Shown: positions 45,174-57,667, counted from the stretch's first letter. The stretch: DNA of 64,000 bases from Armigeres subalbatus (GCF_024139115.2 NC_085141.1:216417783-216481782); one strand, 5' to 3'. Notes: generated by a model not told the origin, from the sequence alone. Numbers and translations are program-made.

Positions 45174-46364
45174 CGTGAGTTTTCGAAACATGTAAATTGA
45201 GAAAGGATAGCTAACTCCAAGCTCCATTCACATGGTTCTCTGTGCAATTTCGCAAGTTCTAGTCAACCACGGAGTAGCAACTACGAATCATAATGTTTAT
45301 GCTCATGTTCATTAGAGTGGGGAGTCATAGCATAGCCATGGCGTATTTGGTAGAACAATATTATCCCAAAAAAAATGAGCATCGCTGAAATTTCAACTAC
45401 GTGAAAATATAGACTTTTATCTTTCATTTCCTGGATATTTAAAAAAATCTACCGAGGGGTCTCGAACAACTTTTTTTTCAAATGGAACATGCATTTTAAT
45501 CTTATACCAGACGCCAGTCACGAGGTGTACGTCAAACAGTATTTTTGATCTACTTTTTTTGTTTTAGATTTCTCGAAAAAGACGTCTTCTGGTGGCTTTC
45601 AGGGCTAAATGCAACTTTTGATGGATAAATATGCTCAATATCTTTTTTCGATCAAAAGTTATAACCGTTTTTCTGTCAAAATAATTTTTTTTCATAAGTT
45701 GATATCTCTGGTTAGGGCAAACCAAAAAAAAATATGTTTACACGGTTAAAATGCCACAATTCATATTCTTTATAATGTCAAAAAATTGGAGATATGTTAT
45801 TTTTTTATCTCAAGTTTTACCAATTTTACTGTCATGTTTTTTCAAGTGAATTTATTTATTTTGCCAGCAATAAAATGTAGACCAATTATACTTAGTACAA
45901 TAAATACTTATTATCTAGTCTATGTGTAGTTCAGTCATTACCTAACATTACCTAAGAACACTTTTTCAGATCAGTTTTACTCATCGTTACAGCAATTGTT
46001 TAACAATGTGCATTATAATATGATATAATTCTATTTATTGGGCCATTGCGGCCATAGTTTGTCCTTTGATTATTGATATAAAGTAGACTTCTATTTCTAA
46101 GTGGACGGATAGGAGCGTAAAAATTATATTTTTTTATAAAATTTCACTACATCCACTCTTTGTGCGATAATATCGATTATGAAAGCTATCATTGAGAATT
46201 TCCTACGTTTTTTAGTTCTTCCAGGTTTATTATTGAACACCGTGATTCATAAGGAGGCAATGGTAGAGACGTCTACCCTAGTTTTCGCAGCGTAAAGAGT
46301 AAATCTGTTTCTGCACTGATTCAATGAGGATCACATGTGTTTCTTGATACGGAGCCCAAACTAT
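45174..46364. other. no gene; contains one arm of a dispersed repeat
   Basis: 45232-45310 resembles the tail of the repeat at 16992-17070. 45538-45755 (GATAAATATGCTC, CAAAAGTTATAACCGTTT) is repeated in reverse at about 49294-49505. Nothing coding. Confidence 0.5.
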
Positions 46365-46378
46365 ACTGCAGTATTCTA

Positions 46379-47917
46379 CTTGATACTTGATGAGCTACAG
46401 CTCTTCGATGAACCTACGCCGAATGGAGTATCCTTCTGCACTGGAGTCGATCCTGGGCCAATCGCTTCCAGTCGCCTTGAACATTGAGCGCCCTCAGGTC
46501 CTCTTCAACTGCAAAAAGCCATCGTGTACGCGGCCTTCCACGAAGCCTGCGGCCTGTTCCGGGTTCTCTACTAAATATTATCTTCGCTTGACGTTCTTCC
46601 GGCATACGAACAACGTGACCAGCCCACCGTAGTCTGCCGTGTTGTATAAGCTTAATAATATCCAGCCCTTTATACACCTGGTACAATTCGTGGTTCATGC
46701 GACGCCGCCAGATACCGTTCTCCTGTTTACCGCCGAGTATTGTCCGCAGCACCTTACGCTCAAACACTCCGAAAGTTCTCCGATCAGCCTTCTTTAACGT
46801 CCATGTCTCATGGCCGTATAAAGCCACCGGATGAATCAGAGTAGTATACAGCGCGAGTTTTGTTTTCGTTTGCAGACTACGGGACTTAGTCCATAATAAG
46901 CCCTATTTGCAGCTGCAATACGACTTTTCACCTCGCGGGTAATATCATTATCGCACGTCACTAATGTTCCAAGATACACAAATTCTTCTACCACTTCAAA
47001 TTTTTCACCATCCAGCACCATTTCGCTACCACCACCACTAATGAACCCACGTTGATTGCCAGCGACCATTTACTTCGTTTTGCTGGTATTGATCGCGAGT
47101 TAAATCCTCGCTGTCTCCCTCTTAAAAGGCACAAAAGCCTCTTCCACGGTACGGCGATCAATCCCGATAATATCGATATCGTCCGCAAATCCCAGGAGCA
47201 TATGCGATCTTGTGATAATGGTACCGCTTCTTTGCACACCAGCTCTCCTAATCGCTCCCTCGAGCGCTATATTGAACAGTAGATTCGAGAGTGCATCACC
47301 CTGCTTTAATCCATCTAAGGTAACAAATGACGTCGATATTTCATCCACAACCCTTACATTTGATTTCGATCCGTCCAACGTTATACGAATCAGCCGTATC
47401 AGTTTCGCCGGAAAACCATGTTCAAGCATAATTTGCCATAGTTCATTCCGTTTCACTGAATCGTACGCCGCCTTGAAATCAATAAACAGATGATGTGTCT
47501 ACAACTTGTACTCCCGGAATTTATCAAGGATTTGTCTCAGGGTGAACATTTGATCCGTCGTTGATCGGCCCTCACGAAAACCTGCTTGGTATTCGCCGAC
47601 GAAGGACTCTTCAAGCGGTCTCAATCTGTTGAACAGAATACGGGACATAATTTTGTACGCCGAATTAAGGAGGGTTGTCTGTGCCCTTTCTTAAAGAGAG
47701 GGCAAATGAGGCCGTCCAATCAGCTAGCAGGCATTTCCTCGTCTTCCCATATTTTCGACATAATATGGACTTCATAAAGCTGCTCACTGCCATGTTTTAG
47801 AAGTTCAGCCGGAAGCTGGTCCTTTCCCGCAGCCTTATTGTTATCCAGCTCTTTAACAGTTTTTTAACCTCATCTAGTGTAGGCACCATCACTTCCTCTA
47901 TTCAACAAAGTCTCTCA
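46379..47917 (-). mobile_element. RTE-like retrotransposon, copy 2 of the 18-kb element
   Basis: Flanked by the 14-bp duplication ACTGCAGTATTCTA (46365-46378 and 47918-47931). Almost identical to 18039-19737 but shortened and broken: small deletions near 46888, 47677, 47768 and 47885 interrupt the frame that is open in copy 1. The RT catalytic block (GFADDIDIIG) is still readable near 47170-47200. Same orientation, same CATCAAGTA-type 3' tail, and both 5'-truncated close to the same point. Confidence 0.88.
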
Positions 47918-47966
47918 ACTGCAGTATTCTAAAAGCCTATTAATTTCGACTGTACTTTAATGCTTG

Positions 47967-48058
47967 GGAGATGGCTTTTCAGTCTTGACAAAATCAAAAC
48001 ACTGTTATTTAATCTTGTCCTTGTGTTTTGATTTTGTCAAGACTGAAAAGCCATCTCC
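47967..48058. repeat. perfect 36-bp inverted repeat with 20-base loop
   Basis: GGAGATGGCTTTTCAGTCTT.. at 47967-48002 is matched base for base in inverse at 48023-48058. The loop is AT-rich. It lies just right of the copy-2 retroelement and its target duplication. Confidence 0.85.
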
Positions 48059-48335
48059 GAAGTATTCTAAAAGAGGCCTAACATCTGAAACGTACAATGT
48101 TTTGATTGTTTAAGGATCATTAAAATTATAACTGAATCTTTTGATAAAACTAAGCATGTTGCTTGCTTTATGAATAATATGATTATAGTGATCTATGAAC
48201 GACAATTTGAAGTAGTCCAGAATAATACTTAAATCTCTAATTAGTTTGCACCTTTCAACTGTTTTCTGGCCTATGCATATTTGCTATTGTTCCGTATTGA
48301 TCTTTCTTGTAAACGAGATTGAATGGCACAAGCAA

Positions 48336-48950
48336 GTAAACTGATAAAACTCGACAACGGAAAAAGATACAGACGATGTTATTATGGCAAAACACGCGTT
48401 TTGAAAAGCTCCAAAAGTCTTCAGAAGGTAACATTTGTGAAAAATAAAAATGAAATGAGCTGATCATAAATATTGTTTTTTGGGGGATCCCCTAATCCTG
48501 GTAAGTAAAATTGCTCTAAACTAGAGAGCTTAAGAGCTACATAAAAAGTTTATTCAGCAAAGTTGATTGGAAAAAGCTGCGCTACAATTTTGTAGAACAC
48601 TTTAAGTCAACATTCCGCAAAATAAAAAATAAAAATACAATTTCACATTTATATCATACGAATCACCCTATTTTTCGATAAATCTATAATAAGGGCTCAA
48701 GTATCCAGAACAACTAAGTAGATTTTTTTTCTTAAAAATATACTTTAGGCCGACAATGCATCTTTTCTCGTTATTCTTGCAATACGGTGATAATGATAAA
48801 ATTTATAAAAAGTGTTAAAGCTGTAGATTTTTGATTTTTCACTTTTCACGGATGTCAAGACTTTTGGGGCTTTTCAAAACGCGTGTTTTGCTATAAGAAT
48901 ATCGTCTCGATATTGTCGAGTTATGTCAATTTACTTAAAAAATATGATTT
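48336..48950. mobile_element. foldback element with about 90-bp arms
   Basis: CAAAACACGCGTTTTGAAAA at about 48389 is matched in inverse by TTTTCAAAACGCGTGTTTTG near 48870. The arms extend to ACTCGACAA and AAAAGTCTT. The interior (about 48500-48770) is related in direct orientation to 49525-49760. No gene. Confidence 0.6.
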
Positions 48951-49006
48951 TAGTAAAATTGGTAAAACTTAAGATTAAATAATAACATAGGGAGCGGTGG
49001 TCCGCG

Positions 49007-49168
49007 ACGTTAGGCATAAGTACGTTAGGCATAATGGACGTTAGGCATAACGGACGTTAGGCATAATGTACGTTAGGCATAATGGACGTTTGACATAATT
49101 CTGCCTTCTTTATGTCATGGGCTGTTCTTTGGGTAATTTTATGCCTAACGTCCAATATGCCTAACGGG
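49007..49168. repeat. CGTTAGGCATAATGGA tandem repeat with inverted return
   Basis: Five consecutive 15-16-bp units of CGTTAGGCATAA(T/C)GGA at 49007-49090, a sixth altered one (GACGTTTGACATAAT), a 40-bp spacer, then inverse copies ATGCCTAACGTCC and TATGCCTAACGGGG at 49140-49168. The tract could fold into a hairpin with repetitive arms. Confidence 0.8.
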
Positions 49169-49293
49169 GTATACCCGGGAGCGGGACCATTTGGGCAACA
49201 CCCCCTGTTCCCGTCCGCAACGTTAATAACTCGACCGCGTTCCAACCAACTTGATTGTTTGTACATCACTAAATATCGACAGAATCAAACCAT

Positions 49294-49505
49294 GTACTGC
49301 GTGAACATATTTTTTTGGTCTGCCCCAACCGGAGATAACAACTTTTGAAAAAAATGTAATTTTGACAGAGAAACGGTTATAACTTTTGATCAGAAAAAAA
49401 TATCGAGCATATTTATCCATCAACAGTTGCATTTTTTTCGCTCTAAAAGTCACCCGAAGACGACTTTTTTGAGAAATCTAAAACAAAAAAAGTAGATAAA
49501 AAATA
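49294..49505. repeat. inverted mate of 45538-45755
   Basis: AACGGTTATAACTTTTGATC, GAGCATATTTATCCATCAAC and TTTAGATTTCTC-type blocks occur here in the opposite orientation to 45.5 kb. The retroelement copy 2 and foldbacks lie between the two arms. They may be ends of one large element or independent copies. Confidence 0.6.
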
Positions 49506-49760
49506 CTCCAATTAGGTAAAATGGCTCTCAGCCAACTTAAGAGCTACAGAAAAAGCTTTCTAGCAAAATTTATTGGAATAAGTTGCGCTATAACTTTGTA
49601 GAACATAACATGCCAGTATTCCGAGAAATAAAAAATATTTTTCAATTTTTTTATTTGATGGGCCACCCTATTTTTTGGTAGCGCCATAATGATGGACTTC
49701 GAACAACTTTGTAAAACAACAGTTTTTTCAAAAAAAAAATATAATTTTTGCGTAAAATGC

Positions 49761-51335
49761 ATCTTTCCGCGTAAATCTGTATCCTGGACCATAGTGGCAC
49801 TGGTATGTTTAAACAGCAAATTTATGACAAATGTTCAGGTTCTGATTTTTAAGAATTTAACGGTAAATCGAACATTAGCAATTATAATACTCAAATGTTC
49901 AGGGAAAAGACCGGTTGAATTTTTGATACATTTTGAAAACATGAAGAGGTCTAATGAACATGCTAAAACCATGCTGGAGATAGCTGAGTTGTATCTCCGG
50001 TTCGGTCTAGAAAATTTTTAGGTTAGATATTTTCTCGGCATTCCTACGTGTGATGCTTTTTTTTGGTTTTAAAAGTCAGGAACACATTTGTTTCATTGAG
50101 TTTTGACAAAAATTACCGGGGCTTAATAATTATTAAAGCCTTTTGAAATTACGGTTCTGATCATTGTTCATCTAGATTCTTTCCTTCAGATAAATGAATG
50201 AAAGTAAAGCTCATCGATCACTTCAAAGTCTGCTGGTTGTACCATGAATCATGAAAATAAGTGTCGTTTAGAAGAAAATGCATTTGGAGTTTGATTTTCG
50301 TTTATTGGTTAATAATTCATCGTTTTAGCACGAGGTTTTTAACTAAAACTCCAAACTTTTGAAAATCCTTCACAAAACTACCCTGGTTCTGATCGTTCAG
50401 ATTTTGTGTTTGCGTTTTATGTTGGTGGTATTTGGCTTTCGGGATTGGCCATATAATATGAAAATGTTCAACCACTACTCAATTACTAGCATTTGTCAAT
50501 AAATTTCAACGGTTTAGTAAAATTTGATTCTAGATTGAATAGAATCGAAAAAAAAATCGAAAATGACTGAAAATTTTAAAAATCGGTGTGTTTTATCTTA
50601 TAACTGCTGTATCTCAGAAACGGTAGCACTTAGAAAAAAAATACTGTATACCTTTTCCATTGGAAATTTAACGCACTTTCATAAAATCGGGTCGATAAAA
50701 ACGTAAAAAAAGTATTTCGACCATTTTTGAAAAACCAACTAATTTTAAAAAATATAACTTTTTTGCCCATAATTTCTTTATTATGACTTATAGTGCAAAA
50801 TAAATACATATATTATCTGCTACAACATATCAAAAAATAAAAAAGCCCTTTTCAAGTTAAATGTTTTTGAAAGTGTTCAAGGTGTTTTCGCTTAGGCCCT
50901 TGTCAAAAGTTAGGCTAGAGTCAAAATGGCAAACCAATGATGCAAATTATATTTTTTTAACACAAAGAATGTATATACAAAATTTCAGAGAAATTAAAAA
51001 ATACAAAAATAAATCGACCATCGATTTCACAGAGAATTGCTCCGACTGTATTATATTCTTATTATATTCTTTTATTTAATTCTGCAAGAACTGAATGAGT
51101 ATCATAGTTCTTCATCTTAAATGGTTCCATCTAGCACAAAATTCTTGTTTTCGATGTTTCTCCATACATTTTTCCTTATATACTTCCAATGAGTTTAGCA
51201 CAGCCCAACCGTTAACCGATTTGGCTGAAATTTCGGCCAGAGCATAAACAGAGTAAAATAGAATAGTTTTCCTTTTTAATTTGAGCCACCCTAATAGACA
51301 TAGACCGCTGTCATCTCTCATCATCTAATCAAAAA
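49761..51335. other. no gene seen
   Basis: Very AT-rich. The 110-codon frame at 49689-50021 and the reverse 70-codon frame at 51112-51324 lack recognisable domains. Confidence 0.4.
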
Positions 51336-51339
51336 TATA

Positions 51340-51622
51340 AATGAATATTTTTTAGCGTGTTTTGGCCATTACTTCTGATCCCATAGTCCGATCTGCCCAA
51401 TTTTCAACAGCAAACAATAGGACAGGATTTCCCGTCAAATGGAACTTGTTGCGAAACAATGATAAGTTCCAAAAAGTGTGTCTTCAAAATTTGTGCACAT
51501 ACACACACATACAGACGTCACCTCAGTTCGTCGAGCTAAGTCGATTGGTATATACCACTATAGGTCTCCGAGCTTCTATCAAAAATACGTTATTGGAGTG
51601 ATCATATAGCCTTTCGGTACAA
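51340..51622 (-). repeat. reverse copy of the composite repeat of 12.3 kb
   Basis: On the minus strand it reads GGCTATATGATCACTCCAAT, GGAGACCTATAGTGGTATAT, AATCGACTTAGCTCGACGAA, a short TG run, then one core unit with CCTGTCCTATTG, CAGATCGGACTATGGGATCA and TAATGGCCAAAACACGC. It has a single core unit where 12.5-13.8 kb has eight. Confidence 0.75.
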
Positions 51623-51635
51623 CTTGTTGTACGCT

Positions 51636-51766
51636 TGGTGGAGGACAATTTGCGGACCCTCCGCAGACTGCGTGGTTAACGACGTGCAGCCATGGACCGA
51701 GCTGAATGGAGAAGACTTTTGTGTACTGCACAGGCCACTCCGGCCTTAGTCTGGTAATAAATAAAA
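51636..51766 (+). mobile_element. 5'-truncated 3' end of family-2 RTE-like element
   Basis: Matches 26930-27053 closely (TTGCGGACCCTCCG, GACTGCGTGGTT, CCATGGACCGAGC, CGGCCTTAGTCTG) and ends TAATAAATAAAA. It encodes only the last 35-40 residues of the RT protein. Confidence 0.8.
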
Positions 51767-54589
51767 ACGAGAAAGACAAAATCTTTTTCGTGCAGTGACA
51801 GACATAGAAAGCTTTCAATTAATGACTACTAAAATGCTAATAGAACACTAAGTTGAGAAGCAGCGCAGGTTCCAGTTGGAACGTAGAGTCATCAAAGCAG
51901 CGTGTCACTATGTTATTATTTCACACATTTCTAGACCAGCATTTGAAATGGATGTAACAGCCAAAATGTAATAGTTCCAGTCTTTAAATATATATTTTTT
52001 TTGCACTTTTTAAATGTTGGTCTAGATTTTATAATTGAATTATTCAGTTTAGCGCATCGAAAACTCGTAACACAGTATCTACGAATATTGGACTATCCCC
52101 AAAGTAATAAAGCGATAAGCGAATCCCTATCTGGAATTGCACGAGCATGTGGTTATTCTCCCCGCACTGGGCCCAGATCGTGTTTAATGGGTGTGGAGAT
52201 AAAACAACACCAGTGATAGGGTATTTATAGGGTATATATTGGATGTCACGTACCAGCCACGGTCACCTCCTTACTGGACTTGCGTACAAGTAGCGTTCTC
52301 TTGTGCAAGGACGAGGGAACTACTACAATGAGTGAGGACAACCTTGGTAGTGAGGCACCAGACTAGACTAGGGTACCCTCTGTAAGGTACCTTAACCTCC
52401 TGACTGTTGCTGAAGTAGGAATGGTATAGGGAACCACGCCCCTAGGGTCGCCTCCGGCTTGGCAGGTAAGTGGTGTCACCCTGTTGCAGGAAGGGGCGGT
52501 TACCACATTCCATTGATTAAGAACTGCTTGTGTTGCGGGATGTCAGCGAGAATTATTATCAATTGATACAATTTTTCCGAATAAATATGCCGCACAACCA
52601 GTCCAAATTCAACAACTGTTTCTACGACGATAATCACTCGACAACATCGTATCCGAGACGTAACTGAAACTGAAAACATGCTTGTTACGCAGAATCCTGT
52701 GAAATTTATAGTTTCGGTAATAGATCGCTGAATATATCAATTTGATAGATGAGGCGCTTGGAACGTACGGTTAGTTTACAAATCCATCGATCTCTGTTTT
52801 TATCAAGTGCCAATAATATTGACTTGTTCTCACTAATTGTATCATTATTGATTGCCTTCGGAGTATGTTAGCTCGTAGCGTTGTTTTTTACAATTTAGTT
52901 CTGGGAATAACACCGTTTGCGCCGATAGGTACTCACCGGTTCTGAGCGAGATTGTTCTACTGATAAAGTGAACAACCGAGTTCCTATCTATTCGCACTAG
53001 GTGATAAGTGTTTAAGGTTACAAGCTCGGTGACCATTCCTTGCTGTTTTAGTTATCAGTCGCACTCTATGAACCTGCGTTAAGGAGTGATGTCATATTAT
53101 ATTGGCAAAGATAAGTTTCAAAAACGGGGTTCGAACGATGGCGCTGTTGGGGAAATACTTAAACTTGATAATTACGATTGTTGAAAAAAAATGAGCTATC
53201 AAATGGACACAATAATCATATGAATCATAACCAGGATGAGTAATTTGAATAAAAATTCTAAACCCTCCATTTTTAAACATAAAACAGAAGCAGTACACGA
53301 ACTTAAAAAACGATCAATTAAAAAGATTCTATTGACAGCTCTTGAGGTTGGTTTCCTATGAGTTTATTTAGAATCACGATAATGTTCATGAGTATTAATG
53401 ATAAGATACAATTACTAACATGGAAAATATTCCAAGTTTTCAACTAAATACGTTGATTACTTTGTGAGCCTTAGAGGGTAAACTACTTGCCTGATAGCAA
53501 ACCACATGACCAATTTCCAATTTTTCACAATGGTTGGGCATACCTAGAAAAGAAAAAAAATAACATGAAATTTAAACTTGATCAAATTTGAATGCATGTA
53601 ATTTTTTATTTAAACTAGGGGCCAATTGTTTGACTCCTAAAGCCTTACGCCAAGTTGAAAGATAAAAATAATAATTATAACCCTAAAAACCTGGTATACA
53701 TTGTAACTGTTCCATTTTAGTTTTTGTGGATTTGCACTTTCTTGTTGTATACACTAAATATGACAGCTTTTACCATAAACTCTATAATTTTGATATTACA
53801 GTAACAGGTCCACCTTTCTCTTCTTATCAAAGCAATTTCTATTGTTAGCAATAAAATTGTTTCATTTGCCATCCAGACATCGAAGTAGAAACCTGTTATG
53901 TATTGCTGCCGACTCGGGTGCCGAATTCTGTTTGTTTATATCTACCGGTATAGAAAAAGTCTCTCATATTAACTGTCCTTCTACGCATAATTGTCCCATT
54001 TTAGTTTTTTTTGGCTTTGGACTCTTTATCATAGAGTAGTCTATTTTGATGTATATTTTCGAAAACTTGCTCAGATATCTAGCTTTGTTGGAAAATCATT
54101 GCATAATTGTCTCGGCGTAATTGTCCCACTAAACTATTTTCATGATTATGATCGTAAAATTTATTTGTGGGTGAAAAATTAGAATGATTTCAATGGAATT
54201 GATTTTGATGAATGGTTCTGTGATGAAATTTTCTAAAATTTTCTACCGGTTGGTCGTGAAAAAAGGAAATTTGGGATCAATTCCAAATGCCATTTTCCCA
54301 TTTTTTTTAAATTTATTTATTTTGGTACCAGCATGCGTAGAACGGCTTTTATTGGGTCGCGCGCTGGTCTGGCTCAACCTTATTTTGGGTTAGTTGTCTA
54401 AATAATTGAACCGGTTTAACATAAAAATGGATTTTGTAGCCTTGACATTAACCTTGAGTCAGATAGGCCATTTTTACACACTGAAAAACAAATTTAAAAT
54501 ATGTATTAGGCTACTACGGTTATAACTTTTGATAAAATATACACGCAAAACTGAAAGTATGCTCTTCTGGAGAGAAGTATGCTCTTTGC
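51767..54589. other. no gene seen; GC-rich patch at 52255-52515
   Basis: Mostly AT-rich with no recognisable coding. 52255-52515 is clearly richer in G+C (GGCACCAGACTAGACTAGGG, GTCGCCTCCGGCTTGGCAGG) and non-repetitive within the window. It could be a non-coding exon, a UTR or a retroelement 5' region; no frame supports a protein. Confidence 0.4.
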
Positions 54590-54739
54590 GGGAGAATGAG
54601 ACTACCCACAAAAGGAGTAAAATTTGATGCATAAAAAGCTTTTCTGTTTTTATGCATAAAAGTTAATCATTTGTAAATGAAAGATAGTCATAATTGTGCA
54701 TACTATTTATTCCTTTTTTGTGTGTAGTCGCATTCTCCC
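54590..54739. mobile_element. MITE, 150 bp
   Basis: GGGAGAATGAGACTACCCAC at 54590 is matched in inverse by GTGTGTAGTCGCATTCTCCC ending at 54739. The centre is a second palindrome built on TTTATGCATAAA. No coding. Confidence 0.7.
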
Positions 54740-55300
54740 ACGATGTACATTGTATAAGTACTATAATGTATCGTATAAGTATCGTGTACATTGTATAGGT
54801 ACTAGTCTACGTCGGTTGACGAAATAAATAAATAGAAATAAATAGAAAATAAAACAATGGCTATATTAAAATCTTCCGAAAGTTTTTATATCAACATTTT
54901 AACAGTTTCTGTTTTTATACAGAACTGTATTAAAATCTGCCATCCGTTGGTTGGGTGGATCCAAACATATGTAAAAATTACAGCGAAATCGATTGATCCA
55001 GGCTTATGCGCCTATTATTTTCTCAACTACTGTATGTGTACAATTAAAGTGTTTTTCTTATCAAAAATTAAGAAGTAGGCACACACGTTGGCCTAATCTA
55101 TATGAAAGATAATTTGTTGTTACCAGTCTGCAAGATGCAATCAGAATAGATTCCCGAATACGTGCTGTGATACTCAACAGCAAAATATTTTGATTTTTGA
55201 TTTTATTGAAACTGTTGTAACCGTTGTTCCCAATGTGCGGCTTGTTGGCGCCTCCACAGGCATCCTTCTCAGTAAACCCCGCAAGTAAGCCCCTAATGCA
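54740..55300. other. no gene seen
   Basis: Short GTATAAGTA repeats at 54752-54810, then non-coding DNA. Confidence 0.4.
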
Positions 55301-55685
55301 ACGTACACACCAGTCAAGCAGTTTGACGAACATTGACTCCGCCCCCAAGAAAACGCTTCGGTTGCTGCTTTGTTTGAGCGTGTGTGAAGTTGTTCGAACA
55401 ACCATTTGACAGTTGGCGGCTCGGTTGGAAAAAATTAAAACGGTTTGAGTTGTCGGGGGTGGAGTCAAGGTTCGCCGAACATGTTTGAGCATTTGTAGTG
55501 AAGTTGCACAAACCTCCATATATTTTTTGATGGTTGGTGCTCAAGTTGGTGCTTCGGTCGTTCGTGTGTGATATTGTTGGTCGAATAAATTGATTGTTCG
55601 TGCCGCTGTTGGTAAAACTTGATGGATGTTTGAATAAACGAGAGGTGGAGTCAATGTTGGCCAAACTGCTTGACCGTGTGTACGT
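55301..55685. mobile_element. MITE, 385 bp with about 45-bp inverted ends
   Basis: ACGTACACACCAGTCAAGCA at 55301 and the inverse TGCTTGACCGTGTGTACGT ending at 55685; arms also share AACATTGACTCC. The interior is rich in GTTGG and TTGTTCG motifs. The 116- and 152-codon frames on the minus strand are by-products. Confidence 0.7.
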
Positions 55686-55709
55686 TCCATAAGACCTGTA
55701 CCCAATCCT

Positions 55710-55712
55710 AAA

Positions 55713-55791
<79 letters not shown>
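55710..55791. repeat. poly(A) and (TA)n microsatellite
   Basis: About 20 A followed by about 60 bp of TA dinucleotides. Low complexity, prone to length change and assembly error. Confidence 0.9.
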
Positions 55792-55793
<2 letters not shown>

Positions 55794-55841
55794 CCAAAGC
55801 TACAGCCTTACTGGCGGTGTAGATCCAGATTGTATCGACAA

Positions 55842-55996
55842 CCCAGCAAACACAAGATCGTATATCATAGCGAATAAGTGTACAAGGTGGAGGCCATATA
55901 CGTGCATTTTGCACGCAGTCAAATGGAGGAATGCGCCTATATCGCCTCCACCTTGTACACTTATTCGCTAGCATATGCGATTTTGTGTTGGCTGGG
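55842..55996. mobile_element. hairpin MITE, 155 bp
   Basis: CCCAGCAAACACAAGATCG at 55842 and the inverse CGATTTTGTGTTGGCTGGG ending at 55996. The arms are about 60 bp and include GCGAATAAGTGTACAAGGTG, with a short loop near 55912-55930. Confidence 0.8.
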
Positions 55997-56149
55997 AACG
56001 CTCAAGACAAACGACTTCTTCCATACTATCCATTACAGAAAACCAAATGTATGATTACCTTGTTAGCGGTTTGAGCGAGCACCCATTCCGTGCCCTGGTG
56101 GTTAATTTAACCTTCTGTCTGTGCTCAAAAAAACTTACGTTGTCTGTGG

Positions 56150-56722
56150 TCTGGGGTCAAATTGACCCCAAATTGAAATTGCTGTAACTTTTTTAATGTT
56201 TGGCCGATTTTTTATTTTTGGGGCTGTTACGAAAGATAATTTAATCATCTTTCAGGTAGTTACCAAATATTGACTATTGGTGGGCGGGTACATCGCTGGG
56301 AGGGGTTTTAGTGAACAAGGGTACAAAACAATGATTTTTCATGATTAGTTTTATATTATATCGGAACTACTTGAGTAGTCTAAAATAATGAATTCAAATA
56401 TACCGCCACCTAGCGATCAAGCTCTAAACTGATCAATGCCTCATGTCAAAGCACACGCCTTTCTGCATAACCTTTTTGAAAAAGTGCAGTTCAAAATGGG
56501 TAGGATTTTCAGATATAAGTAAAATAAGCATGAAAAATCACTGTTTTTGTACCCTTTTTTACGAAAACCCCTCCCTGCGATGTACCCGCCCACCTATACT
56601 CAATCTTTGGTAACGACATGAAAGATGATTAAATTAAAATAGTCGAAACAGTTATAACAGTTATAATTTTCGAAAAAAAGTTATAGCAATTTTAATTTGG
56701 GGTCATTTTGACAGCACAGAAA
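56150..56722. mobile_element. foldback element with about 175-bp arms
   Basis: GGGGTCAAATTGACCCCAAA at 56153 and TTTGGGGTCATTTTGACA near 56715 are inverses. The arms share TTTAATCATCTTTCA, GGTGGGCGGGTACATCGC and GGGAGGGGTTTT. A spacer of about 200 bp separates them. No coding. Confidence 0.75.
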
Positions 56723-57345
56723 ACGTATTTTTTTTTGAAAAAAGTACGCTGTAGCGCATATTTTTAAGATTTTTCAAGCGAATTTGCACCTAGGAGACAG
56801 ATCTCGGCGAGTTTTACCAAACTACCAAAAATTAGGAGAATCGGTTAAAAACTAAAAAAAATGGCAGCTACTCGAAGTGGCCTGGGGTCATATATATACT
56901 ATATAGGCAATCCCTCTGATCATTCGACAAGTGACTATCAGAGTATAACGTGCTGTGCATGCAGCTATTTTGCTTGTATATAGTCGCGTGGTGAAATTAA
57001 GGTGCCTTAATTGCGTCTTGTTCAAGGTAGTTGTGAAATCAAATTAAATAATTTGTTAAGCTAGAGAAAAAATAACGTAGTGCTCAGTATTTGTTTTACA
57101 AAGCATTGGAACATCTAATTAAGTGTTTGTTATATCAGTTAGGTTAAAATGGATGGCACAGTAAGCCATCTCTGTGGCCATTTTGGAATCGACTAAACCA
57201 TTCTTCTGCGAAGATGAGCGCCATCTTCCTAAAAACGTGGACTTAAAAATAAGACGTGCATCTTGGCGCTTCGCATTCCTGACATCCAGTTCGACGCTCA
57301 ACCGAAAGAGTCCGAATTGGCCTCGCTACGTCCATCACGGCATTC
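56723..57345. other. no gene supported
   Basis: GGGGTCATATATATACTATA at 56884 ends a block related to the foldback. A 103-codon frame opens at 57174 and runs into the 51-bp repeats; no domain recognised. Confidence 0.35.
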
Positions 57346-57472
57346 CTCGCCACCTCAGTGCTGCACTCCGCCGTTCGATTCAGCCTCACTACTCCCATCG
57401 CCACCTATGTGCGGCACTCCGCCGCTCGATTCGACCTCGCTACGCTCATCGCCACCTCAGTGCGCACTGTGG
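57346..57472. repeat. 51-bp tandem repeat, about 2.5 units
   Basis: Unit CGCCACCTCAGTGCTGCACT.. with CCGCCGTTCGATTC and CTACTCCCATCG. As 51 is a multiple of three, the frame stays open and encodes arginine/histidine-rich repeats (HLSAALRRSI) that could be mistaken for a gene. Confidence 0.75.
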
Positions 57473-57667
57473 TCGGATATCATGAAATCATGACATTAAT
57501 AAATAACTCCTTAGGGTTGCCTCATGGAAGTTTGGTGTCTTCCACAAAGTTGCTGCATGATAAGTAAGCCGTTGGAGTAAGAATATCTATGGATACACTA
57601 AAAAACTATAAGAATAACAACTAAAATTGTCATGAATTAATTGTTAATACATTATCTTTAGCTTTAG

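Noticed and set aside
55708..55974. 88-codon frame ending in a run of Ile-Tyr and Phe
   Set aside because: It translates the TA microsatellite and a hairpin MITE.
57174..57485. 103-codon Arg/His-rich protein
   Set aside because: Most of it is translation of a 51-bp tandem repeat, kept open because 51 is divisible by three.
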